Numbered from the stretch's first letter, positions 18,209 through 30,234 are shown. The stretch is 64,000 nucleotides of DNA from Acidiferrimicrobium sp. IK (GCF_025499425.1 NZ_JAIMCB010000002.1:124001-188000); one strand, 5' to 3'. Notes: a model not told the origin generated them from the letters alone. Translations and numbers: made by a program.

Positions 18209-19941
18209 GCCGCCTCTTCGGCGGTGACCTGAGAGGCCACGATCTCGGCGTAGGTCGGGCAGGAGGCGATCAGCTGGCGGTGGGTGCCCAGGCCGACGGC
18301 CCGCCCGTCCTCCAACACCAGGATCTGGTCGGCGCCGGCGATGGTGGACACTCGCTGGGCGACGATGAGAACCGTCGCGGCGGCGGTGACCGGCGCCAGC
18401 GCGGCTCGCAGCCGGGCGTCGGTGGCCAGGTCGAGAGCGGAGAACGAGTCGTCGAAGAGGAATATCTCCGGCTTGCGCACCAGCGCCCGGGCGATGGCCA
18501 GGCGCTGGCGCTGGCCGCCCGACACGTTGCTGCCCCCCTGGGCGATCGGCGCCTCGAGGCCGCCGGGCATGGCCGCCACGAAATCCCGGGCCTGGGCCAC
18601 CTCGAGCGCGGCCCACAAGTCGGTGTCGGAGGCGTCGGGGTCTGCGTAGCGGAGGTTGCTGGCCACCGTCCCGGAGAACAGGTAGGGCTTCTGGGGCACC
18701 AATCCGATCCGGCTCCAGAGCAGCTGCGGTTCGATGTCCCGGACGTCGGCGCCGTCGACGAGGACCTTGCCGCTGGTGACGTCGAAGAGGCGGGGCACCA
18801 GGCTGAGCAGGGTCGTCTTGCCGGCGCCGGTGCTCCCGATGATCGCGGTGGTCTGCCCGGGAAGGGCCCGCAGCGAGATGTCGGAGAGGACCGGCGCCTC
18901 GGCGCGGGGGTAGTGGAACCCGACGCCCTGCAGCTCCAACGTGCCGCGCAGCCGGAGCGCGGTGACAGGAACGGCGGGAGCCACGACCGACGAAGCGGTG
19001 GACAAGACGTCTTGGATCCGCTCGGCGCAGACCGCCGCCCGGGGCCACATCATCGCCACGAACGTCGCCATCATGACCGACATCAGGATCTGGACCAGAT
19101 AGCTGAGGAAGGCGATCAGCGCCCCGATCTGCATGCGACCGGCGCCGATCCGGTCCGCGCCGAGCCACAGCACCGCGGCGCTCGACCCGTTGAGGACGAG
19201 CATGACGATCGGGAACATGAACGCCATCAGCCGCCCCGCCCGCAGCGAGTTGGCGGTCAGCTCGTCGTTGGCGACCGCGAACCGCTCCCCTTCCTCGGGT
19301 TCGCGCACGAACGCCCTGACCACCCGGATGCCGGTGATCTGCTCCCGGAGGACCTGGTTGACCCGGTCCAGGCGGATCTGCATGGCCTGGAACTGCGGGA
19401 CCATCCGGACCACGACCATGCCGAGGCCGACGAGCATCGCCGGGATGCTGACGACGAGCACGACCGACAGCGGGCCATCCTCCCGCACCGCCATCACGAT
19501 CCCCCCGACCAGCATGATCGGGGCCGCGACGAACAGCGTCAGGGTCATGACCACCAGGATCTGGACCTGCTGCACGTCGTTGGTGATACGGGTGATCAGC
19601 GACGGCGCACCGAACTGGCCCACCTCGCGGGCCGAGAACCCGGTGACCCGGTGGAACAGGCCCCCGCGGACGTCCCTCCCGAAGCCCATGGCCGCCTTGG
19701 CCCCGAAGTAGGTCGCGGCGATGGAGAAGGCGACCTGCCCGGCCGCGACGACCAGCATCACGCCGCCGAGGCGCCAGATGTAGCCGGTGTTCTTGGTGAG
19801 CACGCCTTTGTCGATGATGTCGGCGTTGAGCGTGGGCAGGAACAGCGTCGCCATGGTCTGTACGAACTGCAGGGCGACCGCGGCGGCCAGGAGGCCCCGG
19901 TAACGGCGAAGGTGGGTGGTGAGCAGCCGGAGCAGCACCAT
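18205..19941 (-). CDS. ABC exporter half-transporter with degenerate ATP site
   Basis: 578 aa partner of the downstream half-transporter. Six membrane helices (about 15-300), then a nucleotide-binding domain with Walker A GSTGAGKTT and an intact signature NVSGGQRQ. Walker B is FLFDDSFSALD, with Asp where the catalytic Glu should be, and the H-loop is IVAQRVSTI, with Gln for His. These changes are the hallmark of the degenerate subunit of heterodimeric exporters. The intact SGGQ here would complete the partner's active site. Start ATG 19941 lies 16 nt after the uvrA stop. Confidence 0.92.
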   Translation of the reverse strand: MVLLRLLTTHLRRYRGLLAAAVALQFVQTMATLFLPTLNADIIDKGVLTKNTGYIWRLGGVMLVVAAGQVAFSIAATYFGAKAAMGFGRDVRGGLFHRVTGFSAREVGQFGAPSLITRITNDVQQVQILVVMTLTLFVAAPIMLVGGIVMAVREDGPLSVVLVVSIPAMLVGLGMVVVRMVPQFQAMQIRLDRVNQVLREQITGIRVVRAFVREPEEGERFAVANDELTANSLRAGRLMAFMFPIVMLVLNGSSAAVLWLGADRIGAGRMQIGALIAFLSYLVQILMSVMMATFVAMMWPRAAVCAERIQDVLSTASSVVAPAVPVTALRLRGTLELQGVGFHYPRAEAPVLSDISLRALPGQTTAIIGSTGAGKTTLLSLVPRLFDVTSGKVLVDGADVRDIEPQLLWSRIGLVPQKPYLFSGTVASNLRYADPDASDTDLWAALEVAQARDFVAAMPGGLEAPIAQGGSNVSGGQRQRLAIARALVRKPEIFLFDDSFSALDLATDARLRAALAPVTAAATVLIVAQRVSTIAGADQILVLEDGRAVGLGTHRQLIASCPTYAEIVASQVTAEEAA

Positions 19942-19957
19942 GGGGCGCCCGCCCCGC

Positions 19958-22834
19958 TCAGTCCATGCCGAGCAGTGGCACCAGGAACTGGCCGGTGTAG
20001 CTGTCGCGGGTCTTCGCCACCGTCTCTGGGGTGCCCTCCACGATCACCGTCCCTCCCCCGTCGCCGCCTTCGGGCCCCATGTCGATGATCCAGTCCGCGG
20101 TCTTGATGACATCGAGGTTGTGCTCGATTACCAGCACGCTGTTGCCCTGGTCGACCAGGCGGGACAGCACGGTGAGCAGCTTGCGGATGTCCTCGAAGTG
20201 GAGGCCGGTGGTCGGCTCGTCGAGTACGTAGGCGGTGTGCCCGGTGGAGCGCTTGGCCAGCTCCGACGCCAGCTTGATGCGTTGCGCCTCGCCGCCGGAG
20301 AGGGTCGGGGCGGGCTGGCCGAGACGGACGTAGCCGAGCCCGACGTCGACCAGCGTCTGCATGTGGCGGGCGATGACCGGCTGATTGGCGAAGAAGCCGA
20401 GCGCCTCCTCGCATGGCATGTCGAGGACCTCGGAGATGTTCTTGCCCTTGAACTGGATGTCGAGGGTGTCGCGGTTGTAGCGGGCCCCTTTGCACACCTC
20501 GCAGGGCACGTAGACGTCGGGCAGGAAGTGCATCTCGATCTTGATCGTCCCGTCACCGGCGCACGCCTCGCACCGGCCGCCCTTGACGTTGAAGGAGAAC
20601 CGGCCGGGCTGGTAGCCGCGAACCTTGGCCTCGGTCGTGGTCGAAAACAACCGCCGGATGTGGTCGAAGACCCCGGTGTAGGTGGCGGGGTTGGAGCGCG
20701 GCGTCCGCCCGATCGGCGACTGGTCGATGCTGATGACCTTGTCGAGCTGCTCGGCTCCCTCGATGCGGCGGTGCCGGCCGGGCACGTCCTTGGACTTGTA
20801 GATCCGCTGCATCAGCGAGCGCAGCAGGATGTCGTTGACCAATGTCGACTTGCCCGACCCGGAGACCCCGGTCACCGCTACGAGGCACCCGAGGGGGAAC
20901 TCTACGTCGATTCCCTTCAAGTTGTGCTCCCGCGCGCCGCGGACGGTCAGGTAGCCCTTTGGCTCGCGCCGTACCGCGGGCACCGGGATCTTCCGGCGCC
21001 CGGTCAGGTACTGCCCGGTGATGGACTGACGGGACTTGAGGAGCTTGCTGACTGGCCCCGCGACGACGACATTCCCCCCGTGCTCACCGGCGCCTGGCCC
21101 GATGTCGACGACGTAGTCGGCGACGCGGATGGTGTCCTCGTTGTGCTCCACCACGATCACCGTGTTGCCGAGGTCGCGTAGCCGGAGGAGGGTGTCGATC
21201 AGCTTCCGGTTGTCCCGCTGGTGCAGGCCGATGGACGGCTCGTCAAGGACGTAGAGCACCCCGACCAGGCCGCTGCCGATCTGGGAGGCCAGCCGGATCC
21301 GCTGGGCCTCGCCGCCAGCCAGCGTCGCCGCCGACCGGTTGAGGCTCAGGTAGTCGAGACCGACATCGAGGAGGAACTGCATCCGAGCCTGGATCTCTTT
21401 GAGGACCCGGTCGGCGATCAAGTGGTCGCGCTCGGTCAGCTCCAAGCCGCCCATGATCCTGGTCGCGTCCCGAAGCGACAGGTCGCACAGGTCGAAGATG
21501 TTGTGGCCGGCCACGGTGACCGCCAGGCTCTCGGGCTTCAAGCGAGCGCCCGCGCACGTCGGGCAGGGCACCTCCCGCATGTACCCCTCGATGGTCTCCC
21601 GCAGGTGATCGGACTCCGCCTCGGTGTGCCGGCGCTGCAGGTAGGGCACGACCCCTTCGTACTGGGTGTGGTACGAGCGGGTCCGGCCGTAGCGGTTGCG
21701 GTATTGGACGTGGATCTGCTTGGTGCCGGAGCCGTAGAGCAGCACCTTCTGCTCCGATTTCTTCAGCTCCCGCCACGGCGTGTCGGTGCTGAACCCGTAG
21801 GTCTCGGCCACCGACGCCAGGACCCGGGCGAAGTACTCCCCGCGGGCGCCGCCCCAGGCGGCGATGGCACCGCCCTCTATCGACGCGTCCGGGTCGGGGA
21901 CGACCAGCTCGGGGTCGACCTCGAAGCGGGTACCGAGGCCGTCGCAGTTCGCGCACGCCCCGTAGGGCGAGTTGAACGAGAAGTTGCGCGGCGCCGGCTC
22001 GTCGAAGGACAAGCCGCAGGTCGGGCAGGCCAGGTGCTGGGAGAAGGTGAGGATCTCCTCGGTGTCGGCCGCGGCCTCGCCACCGGCGGCGTCGCGGCCC
22101 GAACCCTCGGCCGAGCGGGGCACCAACTGCACCTCGGCCACCCCCTCCGCCAGGCCCAGCGCGGTCTCCAACGAGTCGGTCAACCGGCGCTCGATGCCGT
22201 CGCGGCGCACCAGCCGGTCCACCACCACCTCGATGGTGTGCACCTCGTAACGAGCCAGCTTGGGCGGGTCCGACAGCTCGTAGACCTCCCCGTCGATGCG
22301 GGCCCGGGCGTACCCCTGCCCGGCGAGCTCCTCGAGCAGGCTCTGGTACTCGCCCTTCCTGCCCCGCACGACCGGCGCCAGGACCTGGAAGCGGGTGCCG
22401 TCGGGCAGCTCCAGGATCCGGTCCACGATCTGCTGGGGGGTCTGGCGCTGGACGACGGTGCCGTCCCTCGGGCAGTGCGGCACCCCGACGCGGGCGTACA
22501 GCAACCGCAGGTAGTCGTAGATCTCGGTGATGGTCCCGACCGTCGATCGAGGGTTGCGAGAGGCGGACTTCTGGTCGATCGAGATCGCCGGGGACAGGCC
22601 CTCGATGAAGTCGACGTCGGGCTTGTCCATCTGGCCGAGGAACTGCCGGGCGTAACTCGAGAGCGACTCCACGTAGCGTCGTTGACCTTCGGCGTAGATG
22701 GTGTCGAAGGCCAGCGAGCTCTTGCCCGACCCGGAAAGCCCCGTGAACACGATCAGCTTGTCCCGGGGCAGCTCTATCGACACGTTGCGCAGGTTGTGCT
22801 CGCGGGCTCCGCGTACGACGAGCGTCTCCGACAT
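19958..22834 (-). CDS. uvrA: Excinuclease ABC subunit A
   Basis: DNA-damage sensor of excision repair, 958 aa, two ATPase modules. N-module Walker [16 protein letters not shown]-module [13 protein letters not shown]. Zinc modules: CPTC...CANC in the first half and CEAC...CEVC in the second. Two signature/Walker B pairs are present (LAGGEAQRI with [22 protein letters not shown] with [11 protein letters not shown]). ATG 22834 was chosen because TACCCT lies exactly 7 nt upstream, fitting a leaderless mRNA. The in-frame ATGs at 22840 and 22858 would fall inside that promoter. A LexA box overlaps the promoter. Divergent from ndh. Confidence 0.96.
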   Translation of the reverse strand: MSETLVVRGAREHNLRNVSIELPRDKLIVFTGLSGSGKSSLAFDTIYAEGQRRYVESLSSYARQFLGQMDKPDVDFIEGLSPAISIDQKSASRNPRSTVGTITEIYDYLRLLYARVGVPHCPRDGTVVQRQTPQQIVDRILELPDGTRFQVLAPVVRGRKGEYQSLLEELAGQGYARARIDGEVYELSDPPKLARYEVHTIEVVVDRLVRRDGIERRLTDSLETALGLAEGVAEVQLVPRSAEGSGRDAAGGEAAADTEEILTFSQHLACPTCGLSFDEPAPRNFSFNSPYGACANCDGLGTRFEVDPELVVPDPDASIEGGAIAAWGGARGEYFARVLASVAETYGFSTDTPWRELKKSEQKVLLYGSGTKQIHVQYRNRYGRTRSYHTQYEGVVPYLQRRHTEAESDHLRETIEGYMREVPCPTCAGARLKPESLAVTVAGHNIFDLCDLSLRDATRIMGGLELTERDHLIADRVLKEIQARMQFLLDVGLDYLSLNRSAATLAGGEAQRIRLASQIGSGLVGVLYVLDEPSIGLHQRDNRKLIDTLLRLRDLGNTVIVVEHNEDTIRVADYVVDIGPGAGEHGGNVVVAGPVSKLLKSRQSITGQYLTGRRKIPVPAVRREPKGYLTVRGAREHNLKGIDVEFPLGCLVAVTGVSGSGKSTLVNDILLRSLMQRIYKSKDVPGRHRRIEGAEQLDKVISIDQSPIGRTPRSNPATYTGVFDHIRRLFSTTTEAKVRGYQPGRFSFNVKGGRCEACAGDGTIKIEMHFLPDVYVPCEVCKGARYNRDTLDIQFKGKNISEVLDMPCEEALGFFANQPVIARHMQTLVDVGLGYVRLGQPAPTLSGGEAQRIKLASELAKRSTGHTAYVLDEPTTGLHFEDIRKLLTVLSRLVDQGNSVLVIEHNLDVIKTADWIIDMGPEGGDGGGTVIVEGTPETVAKTRDSYTGQFLVPLLGMD

Positions 22835-22841
22835 CCGCATC

Positions 22842-22865
22842 AGGGTACCAGCGAACACGTGTTCG
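22842..22865 (-). promoter_or_regulatory. uvrA promoter with LexA (SOS) box
   Basis: CGAACACGTGTTCG at 22852-22865 is a perfect 14-bp palindrome matching the Gram-positive/actinobacterial LexA operator (CGAAC-N4-GTTCG). On the minus strand TACCCT (22847-22842) follows it and sits 7 nt before the uvrA ATG. LexA bound here would block RNA polymerase at uvrA and perhaps at divergent ndh. No LexA box was seen before uvrB or uvrC. Confidence 0.8.
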
Positions 22866-22927
22866 ACACCGGGATATCTGCCGGCCCGGCCCGCAGCCAG
22901 GGGTCGCCCGCTGGGTAGGGGTGACCC

Positions 22928-24226
22928 ATGCCTGTCCGCCCGAGGGTCGTTGTCATCGGATCGGGGTTCGGGGGTCTCGCCGCGGTCGGGGTGCTAGCCG
23001 GCACCGGTGTCGACGTGGTGGTGGTCGACCGGGACAACTACCACGGCTTCTGGCCGCTCCTCTACCAGGTGGCCACCGCCGGGCTGGGCCCCGACGACAT
23101 CGCCGCTCCGATCCGGGCCATCCACGCCGGCAAGCCCAACGTGGAGGTCCGCATGGGTCTGGTGTGTGGCATCGATCCCCCAGCGCGGCAGGTGGAGCTG
23201 ACCGGCGGCGAGCGCCTGGCCTACGACTACCTGATCGTGGCGGCGGGCAGCTCCAGCGCCGACTTCGGGATCCCCGGCGTCCACCGGCACGCGTACACGC
23301 TCAAGACCCTCCCCGACGCGGTCCGGCTTCGCAACCACGTGCTGAGCATGTTCGAGCGGGCGGAGAACAACGCCGTCGACGGCCACCCAGGCGCCGCCGA
23401 CTTGACCACGGTCGTGGTCGGCGGCGGCTCCACCGGCGTCGAGATGGCCGGCGCCCTCTCCGAGCTGATCAGCCACAACCTGGCCGGCGAGTACCGCCAC
23501 CTCGACGTCGGCCGGGCCCGGGTCGTGCTCGTGGAGATGACCGACACCCTGTTGCCGGGCTACTCCCGCCGATCCCAGGACGCGGCGGTCGCCACCTTGA
23601 GGCAGAAGGGGGTGGAGATGCGCTTCGCCACTTCACTGGCCTCCGTCGAGCCCGACGGCGTGACCCTGAAGGGTGGCGAGCGCATCCAGGCCGCCACCGT
23701 GGTGTGGACCGCCGGCGTGAAGGCCAACCCCCTCGTCGGCTGCCTACCTGGGGCAAAGGAGAAGGGCGGCCGGACGCCGGTGGCCGACGACCTGTCGGTT
23801 CCCGGCCACCCCGAGGTCTTCGTGATCGGTGACGCCGCAGCGACAAGGGACCGTCGCGGCGAACTGCTGCCCCAGGTCGCGCAGGTGGCGATCCAGGGCG
23901 GCCGCCATGCGGCGCGCCAGATCTTGCGCCGGCAGGAGGGCAGACCCGCTCGAGCGTTCCGCTACCGAGACCACGGCACGATGGCGACCATCGGCCGGCG
24001 CGCCGCGGTGGCCGAGCTGCCCGGCGGCGTGACCTTCGCCGGCACCTTCGGCTGGCTGGCGTGGCTGGCCGTCCACCTGGTGTTCCTGGTCGGGTTCCGC
24101 AACCGGGCGGTGGTGCTGCTCAACTGGGCCTGGAACTACCTGACGTGGGATCGGGCGTCGCGCGTGATCCTGCCGGAGGGGACCGGGCCGGAGACGACCG
24201 GCCCACCGGCAGCTCACCCCGGTTGA
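22928..24226 (+). CDS. ndh: NAD(P)/FAD-dependent oxidoreductase, type II NADH dehydrogenase
   Basis: Membrane-associated, non-proton-pumping NADH:quinone oxidoreductase, 432 aa. FAD-binding [14 protein letters not shown] (about 7-20), NADH-binding [16 protein letters not shown] (about 163-178) and the second FAD motif VFVIGDAAA. The quinone-side C-terminus has a hydrophobic anchor ([20 protein letters not shown]) that is characteristic of NDH-2. ATG 22928. A TAGGGGT sequence lies 6 nt upstream. It ends in a terminator shared with the convergent MFS gene. Confidence 0.9.
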   Translation: MPVRPRVVVIGSGFGGLAAVGVLAGTGVDVVVVDRDNYHGFWPLLYQVATAGLGPDDIAAPIRAIHAGKPNVEVRMGLVCGIDPPARQVELTGGERLAYDYLIVAAGSSSADFGIPGVHRHAYTLKTLPDAVRLRNHVLSMFERAENNAVDGHPGAADLTTVVVGGGSTGVEMAGALSELISHNLAGEYRHLDVGRARVVLVEMTDTLLPGYSRRSQDAAVATLRQKGVEMRFATSLASVEPDGVTLKGGERIQAATVVWTAGVKANPLVGCLPGAKEKGGRTPVADDLSVPGHPEVFVIGDAAATRDRRGELLPQVAQVAIQGGRHAARQILRRQEGRPARAFRYRDHGTMATIGRRAAVAELPGGVTFAGTFGWLAWLAVHLVFLVGFRNRAVVLLNWAWNYLTWDRASRVILPEGTGPETTGPPAAHPG

Positions 24227-24261
24227 CGGCACCCGCCGGGCCGACCGGGCCGCACACGGGA

Positions 24262-24290
24262 CCAGCCCGCCGGCAGGGCCGGCGGGCTGG
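24262..24290. terminator. Perfect bidirectional hairpin terminator
   Basis: CCAGCCCGCCGGC (24262-24274) and GCCGGCGGGCTGG (24278-24290) form a perfect 13-bp stem with a 3-nt loop, between the convergent stops of ndh and the MFS gene. Strong GC hairpin without a U-tract, as is common in Actinomycetota. Confidence 0.75.
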
Positions 24291-24333
24291 GGGTCCCCGG
24301 GGGGAGGTCGGTCAGAGCACCAGGGGGATGCCC

Positions 24334-25743
24334 TCAGGCGGCCACCAGCTCCGCCTCTTCGGCCATGTCGGCTTCGCTCGAGGTGACCCGGACGCCGAGA
24401 CGGCTGATCAGGGTCAGCACCAGCGCCCCGCCGGTGAAGCCGGCGGCGGTGAGCATGGCGGAGGACCGGCCGCCGTTGGCCGCGACGGTCACCAGCACCG
24501 CAAGACCGAGCGACCCGCCGACTTGCTGCATGGTCTGGAGCATTCCAGACGCCGCGCCCGCGTCGTTGCGGTCCACGCCCTGCAGGATCGAGAAGGCCAG
24601 GGGCATGAAGCAGGAGCCGGCACCGAACCCGAACAGCAGCAGGGGCCCGAAGACTCCGGCCAGGTACCCGGCGGACGCCTGTTCCTGTGACAGCCACGCC
24701 ATGCCGGCGGTGATCGAGACCAGCCCGGTGAGCAGCAGCGGGGTGGGTCCGTAGCGGGCGACCAGCCGCGGCGTCACCCTCGACATCGCGAAGATCAGTC
24801 CGGTGAGGGGCAGGAAGGCGAAGCCAGCGGTGATGGCGCTGTAGTGGAGGCCGTTCTCGAGGAACTGGCTGGTGAAGAAGAACGTCCCGTACATCGCCGC
24901 CGGCACGAGCAGCATGTCGACGAACGCCACGCTGCGACTCCGGTTGGCCAGCAGCCGTAGCGGCATGAGGGCGTGCGGGCTGCGGACCTCGACCGCCACG
25001 AACCCGCCCAGGGCGGCGACGGCGGCGACGAAGAAGGCCACGGTCAGCGCGGTGTCGGAGCCGTGGGAGGCGATCCGGATGAACCCGTAGATCAGCGCGG
25101 CGAGCCCGCCGGTTGCCAGCACGCCGCCTGGCAGATCGAGCTTGTTGGGCCGGCGGGCAGGTTCGACGACGAAGCGGGGGGCGAGGAGGATGATGGCGAT
25201 GCCGATCGGCACGTTGATGAACAGCACCCACCGCCACGACGCCCAGGAGGTCAAGGCCCCCCCGAGGATCAGGCCCAGCGACGAGCCGCCCGCCGACACC
25301 GCGGTGAACAGGCCGAGCGCCCGGTTGCGGGGCGGCCCCTCCTCGAAGGTGGCGGTGATCAGGGCGAGGGTGCTCGGTGCGGCCATCGCCGCGCCCACGC
25401 CTTGCACCGCGCGGGCGATCAGCAGCATGGTGGACGACCCGGCCAGACCGCCCACCAGCGACGACGCCGTGAACAGGGCCAGCCCGGCCATCAACATACG
25501 GCGCCGGCCGAACACGTCGCCGGCCCGCCCGCCGAGCAGGAGCAGGCCGCCGAAGGTCAGCGTGTACGCGTTGATGACCCACGACAGACCGGCCGGGGTG
25601 AAGTGCAGGGCGTGTTGGATCGACGGAAGGGCGATGTTGACGACGGTGGCGTCCAGCACGACCATCAGCTGGCAGGCCAGGATGACGAACAGGGCGATGG
25701 TCGGATGAGGCTTGGTGCCTGGGGCGCGCGTGAGTACTGGCAC
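24334..25743 (-). CDS. MFS transporter, DHA2 (EmrB/QacA) family, 14 TM
   Basis: Drug/proton antiporter-type efflux pump, 469 aa. The N-terminus has the DHA2 motif QLMVVLDATVVNIALPSIQ in helix 1, then GGRAGDVFGRRRM (motif A) and RAVQGVGAAMAAPSTLAL. About 14 hydrophobic segments are visible. GTG 25743 has AAAGGA upstream. It is divergent from a TetR regulator with an inverted repeat between them, the classical repressor-pump arrangement. Substrate unknown. Confidence 0.9.
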   Translation of the reverse strand: MPVLTRAPGTKPHPTIALFVILACQLMVVLDATVVNIALPSIQHALHFTPAGLSWVINAYTLTFGGLLLLGGRAGDVFGRRRMLMAGLALFTASSLVGGLAGSSTMLLIARAVQGVGAAMAAPSTLALITATFEEGPPRNRALGLFTAVSAGGSSLGLILGGALTSWASWRWVLFINVPIGIAIILLAPRFVVEPARRPNKLDLPGGVLATGGLAALIYGFIRIASHGSDTALTVAFFVAAVAALGGFVAVEVRSPHALMPLRLLANRSRSVAFVDMLLVPAAMYGTFFFTSQFLENGLHYSAITAGFAFLPLTGLIFAMSRVTPRLVARYGPTPLLLTGLVSITAGMAWLSQEQASAGYLAGVFGPLLLFGFGAGSCFMPLAFSILQGVDRNDAGAASGMLQTMQQVGGSLGLAVLVTVAANGGRSSAMLTAAGFTGGALVLTLISRLGVRVTSSEADMAEEAELVAA

Positions 25744-25792
25744 GAGCGATCCTTTCTTTCAACGATTCCTGCGCCGGGGGGTTCACAGGAGA

Positions 25793-25819
25793 TAACCTGA
25801 GGAGGTCTCCGGTTACTAT
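25793..25819. promoter_or_regulatory. Inverted-repeat operator and -10 between MFS pump and TetR gene
   Basis: TAACC.GAG (25793-25801) and CTC.GGTTA (25807-25815) form an interrupted 23-bp inverted repeat; TACTAT (25814-25819) at its right end is a plausible -10 for the TetR gene. It would let the TetR protein repress both divergent genes. Binding is inferred from symmetry and place. Confidence 0.6.
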
Positions 25820-25897
25820 ACGGAGGATGCCTCCGCTTTGCAACTCTTTTTTGCGGTGTTGCCGGCGGTCGCCGAGCCCCACCAGGAGCACATCGAC

Positions 25898-26494
25898 ATG
25901 AGCACAACCCGTAGCGAGGAGCGGCCCTCCAGACCGATGAGGGCGGACGCCCGGCGCAACTACGACGCGCTGCTGGCAGCCGCGGAGGAAGCATTCGCCG
26001 CCCACGGCTCCGAGGCGTCCCTCGACGAGATCGCCAAGGGCGCGGGGGTCGGGATCGGAACGCTCTACCGGCACTTCCCGACCCGCCAGGACCTGCTCGA
26101 GGCGGTGTACCTCCGGCGAGTCGACGACCTGCGGGCCGAGGCCGAGACCCTGCTCAGCTCCCCAGATCCCGACGGGGCCTTCGCCGAGTGGCTACGCAAG
26201 CAGATGGTCTTCGGCCGCAAGGGCCGCTGCATGGCCGCCAGCGTGATGGCCAGCGTGATGGACAAGAAGATGCAGGAAGGCACCGACTTGAACCTGGCGG
26301 TGGCCGAGATGAAAGGATCCGGTCAGGCCCTCCTGCAGCGGGCCCAGGCCGCCGGGCGCATCCGCAGAGACGTCGCCTTGACCGACATCTTGCGGATGGT
26401 CCACGGGATCTTGATGGTCAACGAGCAGCAGGCCGACAGCGATGCCACGTCGAAGCGGATGCTCGACGTGGTGATCGCCGGCCTGCGACCGTGA
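25898..26494 (+). CDS. TetR family transcriptional regulator
   Basis: 198 aa. N-terminal helix-turn-helix: RNYDALLAAAEEAFAAHG, then ASLDEIAKGAGVGIGTLYRHFPTR, a textbook TetR reader. The C-terminal ligand domain is short of similarity, with a MGMAASVMASVM-like methionine-rich stretch (KGRCMAASVMASVMDKKM). ATG 25898 is supported by AGGAG 8 nt upstream; an in-frame TTG at 25838 lacks one. Likely repressor of the divergent MFS pump. Confidence 0.9.
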   Translation: MSTTRSEERPSRPMRADARRNYDALLAAAEEAFAAHGSEASLDEIAKGAGVGIGTLYRHFPTRQDLLEAVYLRRVDDLRAEAETLLSSPDPDGAFAEWLRKQMVFGRKGRCMAASVMASVMDKKMQEGTDLNLAVAEMKGSGQALLQRAQAAGRIRRDVALTDILRMVHGILMVNEQQADSDATSKRMLDVVIAGLRP

Positions 26495-26531
26495 GCCTCC
26501 CACCGCCAGGCGGCGGGACCAAAGCACCGGC

Positions 26532-27305
26532 ATGCCGCTGCTGATCGGCACCTCCGGCTGGCAGTACAAGGACTGGCGCGGCCGGTTCTACCCCGGCGGG
26601 GTGCCCGTCCGGTCGTGGCTGGAGCACTACAGCCAGCGCTTCGCCACCGTCGAGGTCAACAACGCCTTCTACCGCCTTCCCGAGGCCGCCACCTTCGAAA
26701 AGTGGGCGACCGCCACCCCGGACGACTTCGTGGTGGCAGTGAAGGCCAGCCGATACCTGACTCACGTGCGGCGCCTGCAGAACCCGGAAGAACCGGTGGG
26801 CCGCCTGCTGGAGCGCACCGGCGCGCTCGGAGCGAAGCTCGGCCCGATCCTGCTGCAGCTCCCACCCACCCTCCGCGCCGACGTCACGGCCCTGGACCGG
26901 ACCCTTCGAGCCTTCCCCCGAGCCGTCCGGGTGGCGGTCGAACCTCGCCACGACAGCTGGTGGACGCCCGATACCCGCGCTTGCCTCGAGCACCACCACG
27001 CTGCGCTGTGCCTGGCCGACCCGGGCGGCCCCGCCCCGCACTGGGTCACCGCCGAGTGGGGCTACGTGCGCTTCCACCGGGGGCGGGCCCACCCCTCCCC
27101 CTGCTACGGGCGCCAGGCGATAAGCACCTGGGCGCAACGCCTGGCCGACATGTGGGACGACGACGCCGACGTGTACGCCTACTTCAACAACGACACCAAC
27201 GGCTGCGCCCCCCGCGACGCCCGCCAGCTGGCGTTGGCCGCGCGGCGGGCCGGCCGGCGCGCCACCCGAGTCCCCGCCGCCGGGGAGACCCCCGTCGCCG
27301 GCTGA
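26532..27305 (+). CDS. DUF72 (YecE-like) family protein
   Basis: 257 aa, cytosolic, TIM-barrel-like family of unknown function. Signatures: IGTSGWQYKDWRGRFYP at the start, FATVEVNNAFYRLP, FVVAVKASRYLTHVRRL, LPPTLRADV, VAVEPRHDSWW and the late VYAYFNNDTNGCAPRDA. 37 nt after the TetR stop, same strand; convergent with uvrB, 6 nt apart. Family clear, chemistry unknown. Confidence 0.88.
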   Translation: MPLLIGTSGWQYKDWRGRFYPGGVPVRSWLEHYSQRFATVEVNNAFYRLPEAATFEKWATATPDDFVVAVKASRYLTHVRRLQNPEEPVGRLLERTGALGAKLGPILLQLPPTLRADVTALDRTLRAFPRAVRVAVEPRHDSWWTPDTRACLEHHHAALCLADPGGPAPHWVTAEWGYVRFHRGRAHPSPCYGRQAISTWAQRLADMWDDDADVYAYFNNDTNGCAPRDARQLALAARRAGRRATRVPAAGETPVAG

Positions 27306-27311
27306 GCGCCG

Positions 27312-29348
<2,037 letters not shown>

Positions 29349-29390
29349 GCCGCTGATGGTACCGGCCCCCTGTGACTGCCGGCTCAGGCC

Positions 29391-30008
29391 TCAGGCCGGC
29401 AGGTCGGAGAGCCAGCGCCAGACGTCGGTGCAGGTCTGCTCCATCGCCTCGAGGTCACCGGAGTTGTCGACGACGAGACCGTGCTCCACCAGTCCGATGA
29501 GGGCTCGGCGCTCCTCCCTCGTCGCCTGGGCCGCGATCCGGGCCCTGGCATCCCCCTCGGAGAAGCCCCGGTGGGCCACGAGCCTCTCGACGGCCACCTC
29601 CTCGGGGGTGTCGACCACGACCAGGGCCCCCGGCTTGTACAGCTCGACGGTCACCCGGTTGAGCAGCGGCACGTCGAGCACCACAGGCCCCGCGTGGCCT
29701 TTGAGATCGGCCAGCCGGCGCAGGACCTCCTGGCCTATGACCGGGTGGGTGATCCGGTTGAGGTCCGCCAACGCCTCGGGGTCGTTGAACACGATCGCGG
29801 CCAATGCCGGACGGTCGATGGTGCCGTCATCGGATCGGATCCCCGAACCGAAACGCTCGAGGAGCGGCTGGTACGCCGGGCCGCCGGGCTCGACCACCTG
29901 CCGGGCCACTTGGTCGGCGTCGACGACCGGCGCCCCCCGACGAGCCAAGCCCGCGGCGAGCGTGCTCTTGCCCGATCCGATGCCGCCGGTGAGCGCCGCT
30001 AGGAGCAT
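29391..30008 (-). CDS. coaE: Dephospho-CoA kinase
   Basis: Last step of coenzyme A synthesis; phosphorylates the 3'-OH of dephospho-CoA. 205 aa. Walker A GGIGSGKST (8-16), DADQVARQVVEPGGPAY, LNRITHPVI and LDVPLLNR, all typical. ATG 30008; TACGGT (30022-30017) lies 8 nt upstream, suggesting an almost leaderless mRNA. The longer frame to 30179 was rejected. Between rpsA and uvrB in the actinobacterial order, though rpsA is now 18 kb away. Confidence 0.96.
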   Translation of the reverse strand: MLLAALTGGIGSGKSTLAAGLARRGAPVVDADQVARQVVEPGGPAYQPLLERFGSGIRSDDGTIDRPALAAIVFNDPEALADLNRITHPVIGQEVLRRLADLKGHAGPVVLDVPLLNRVTVELYKPGALVVVDTPEEVAVERLVAHRGFSEGDARARIAAQATREERRALIGLVEHGLVVDNSGDLEAMEQTCTDVWRWLSDLPA

Positions 30009-30132
30009 GGCTGGCCACCGTAGTCCCGCCGCCTCCTGGCGCCGGGGACCGCCTCCCCGCCGCCGGCTCGCCCGCGGACCCGCTCCCCGTGCCGGCGATA
30101 ACGCTTCGTGCGGTGGAATCTCGAGCGGCGAT

Positions 30133-30234
30133 TCAGCCGGGCAGCGGCAATCCTGCTGGTACGGGCCATCTTTTGTCACGCAGAGTGCGAAAGTAACTAG
30201 TCATTTGTTCGTCGAAATAGTCCGGATGGACCAT
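30133..30234 (-). CDS. Candidate 33-residue protein, unknown
   Basis: ATG 30234, stop at 30133, with GGAG 6 nt upstream of the ATG. The product is aromatic and charged (begins MVHPDYFDEQM, ends RWPVPAGLPLPG). Third codon positions are only about half G/C, unlike all neighbours, so the stretch is either recently acquired or not protein-coding. It occupies most of the 341-bp gap between coaE and the BldC-like gene; the rest of the gap shows nothing beyond a possible promoter (TTGTCA, 17 nt, ACTAGT around 30175-30203) on the plus strand. Not a known family to me. Confidence 0.35.
   Translation of the reverse strand: MVHPDYFDEQMTSYFRTLRDKRWPVPAGLPLPG

Noticed and set aside
18209-19168. N-terminal extension of the second ABC half-transporter
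   Set aside because: The extension is an out-of-frame reading of the first half-transporter; the GTGA overlap at 18205-18208 defines the real start.
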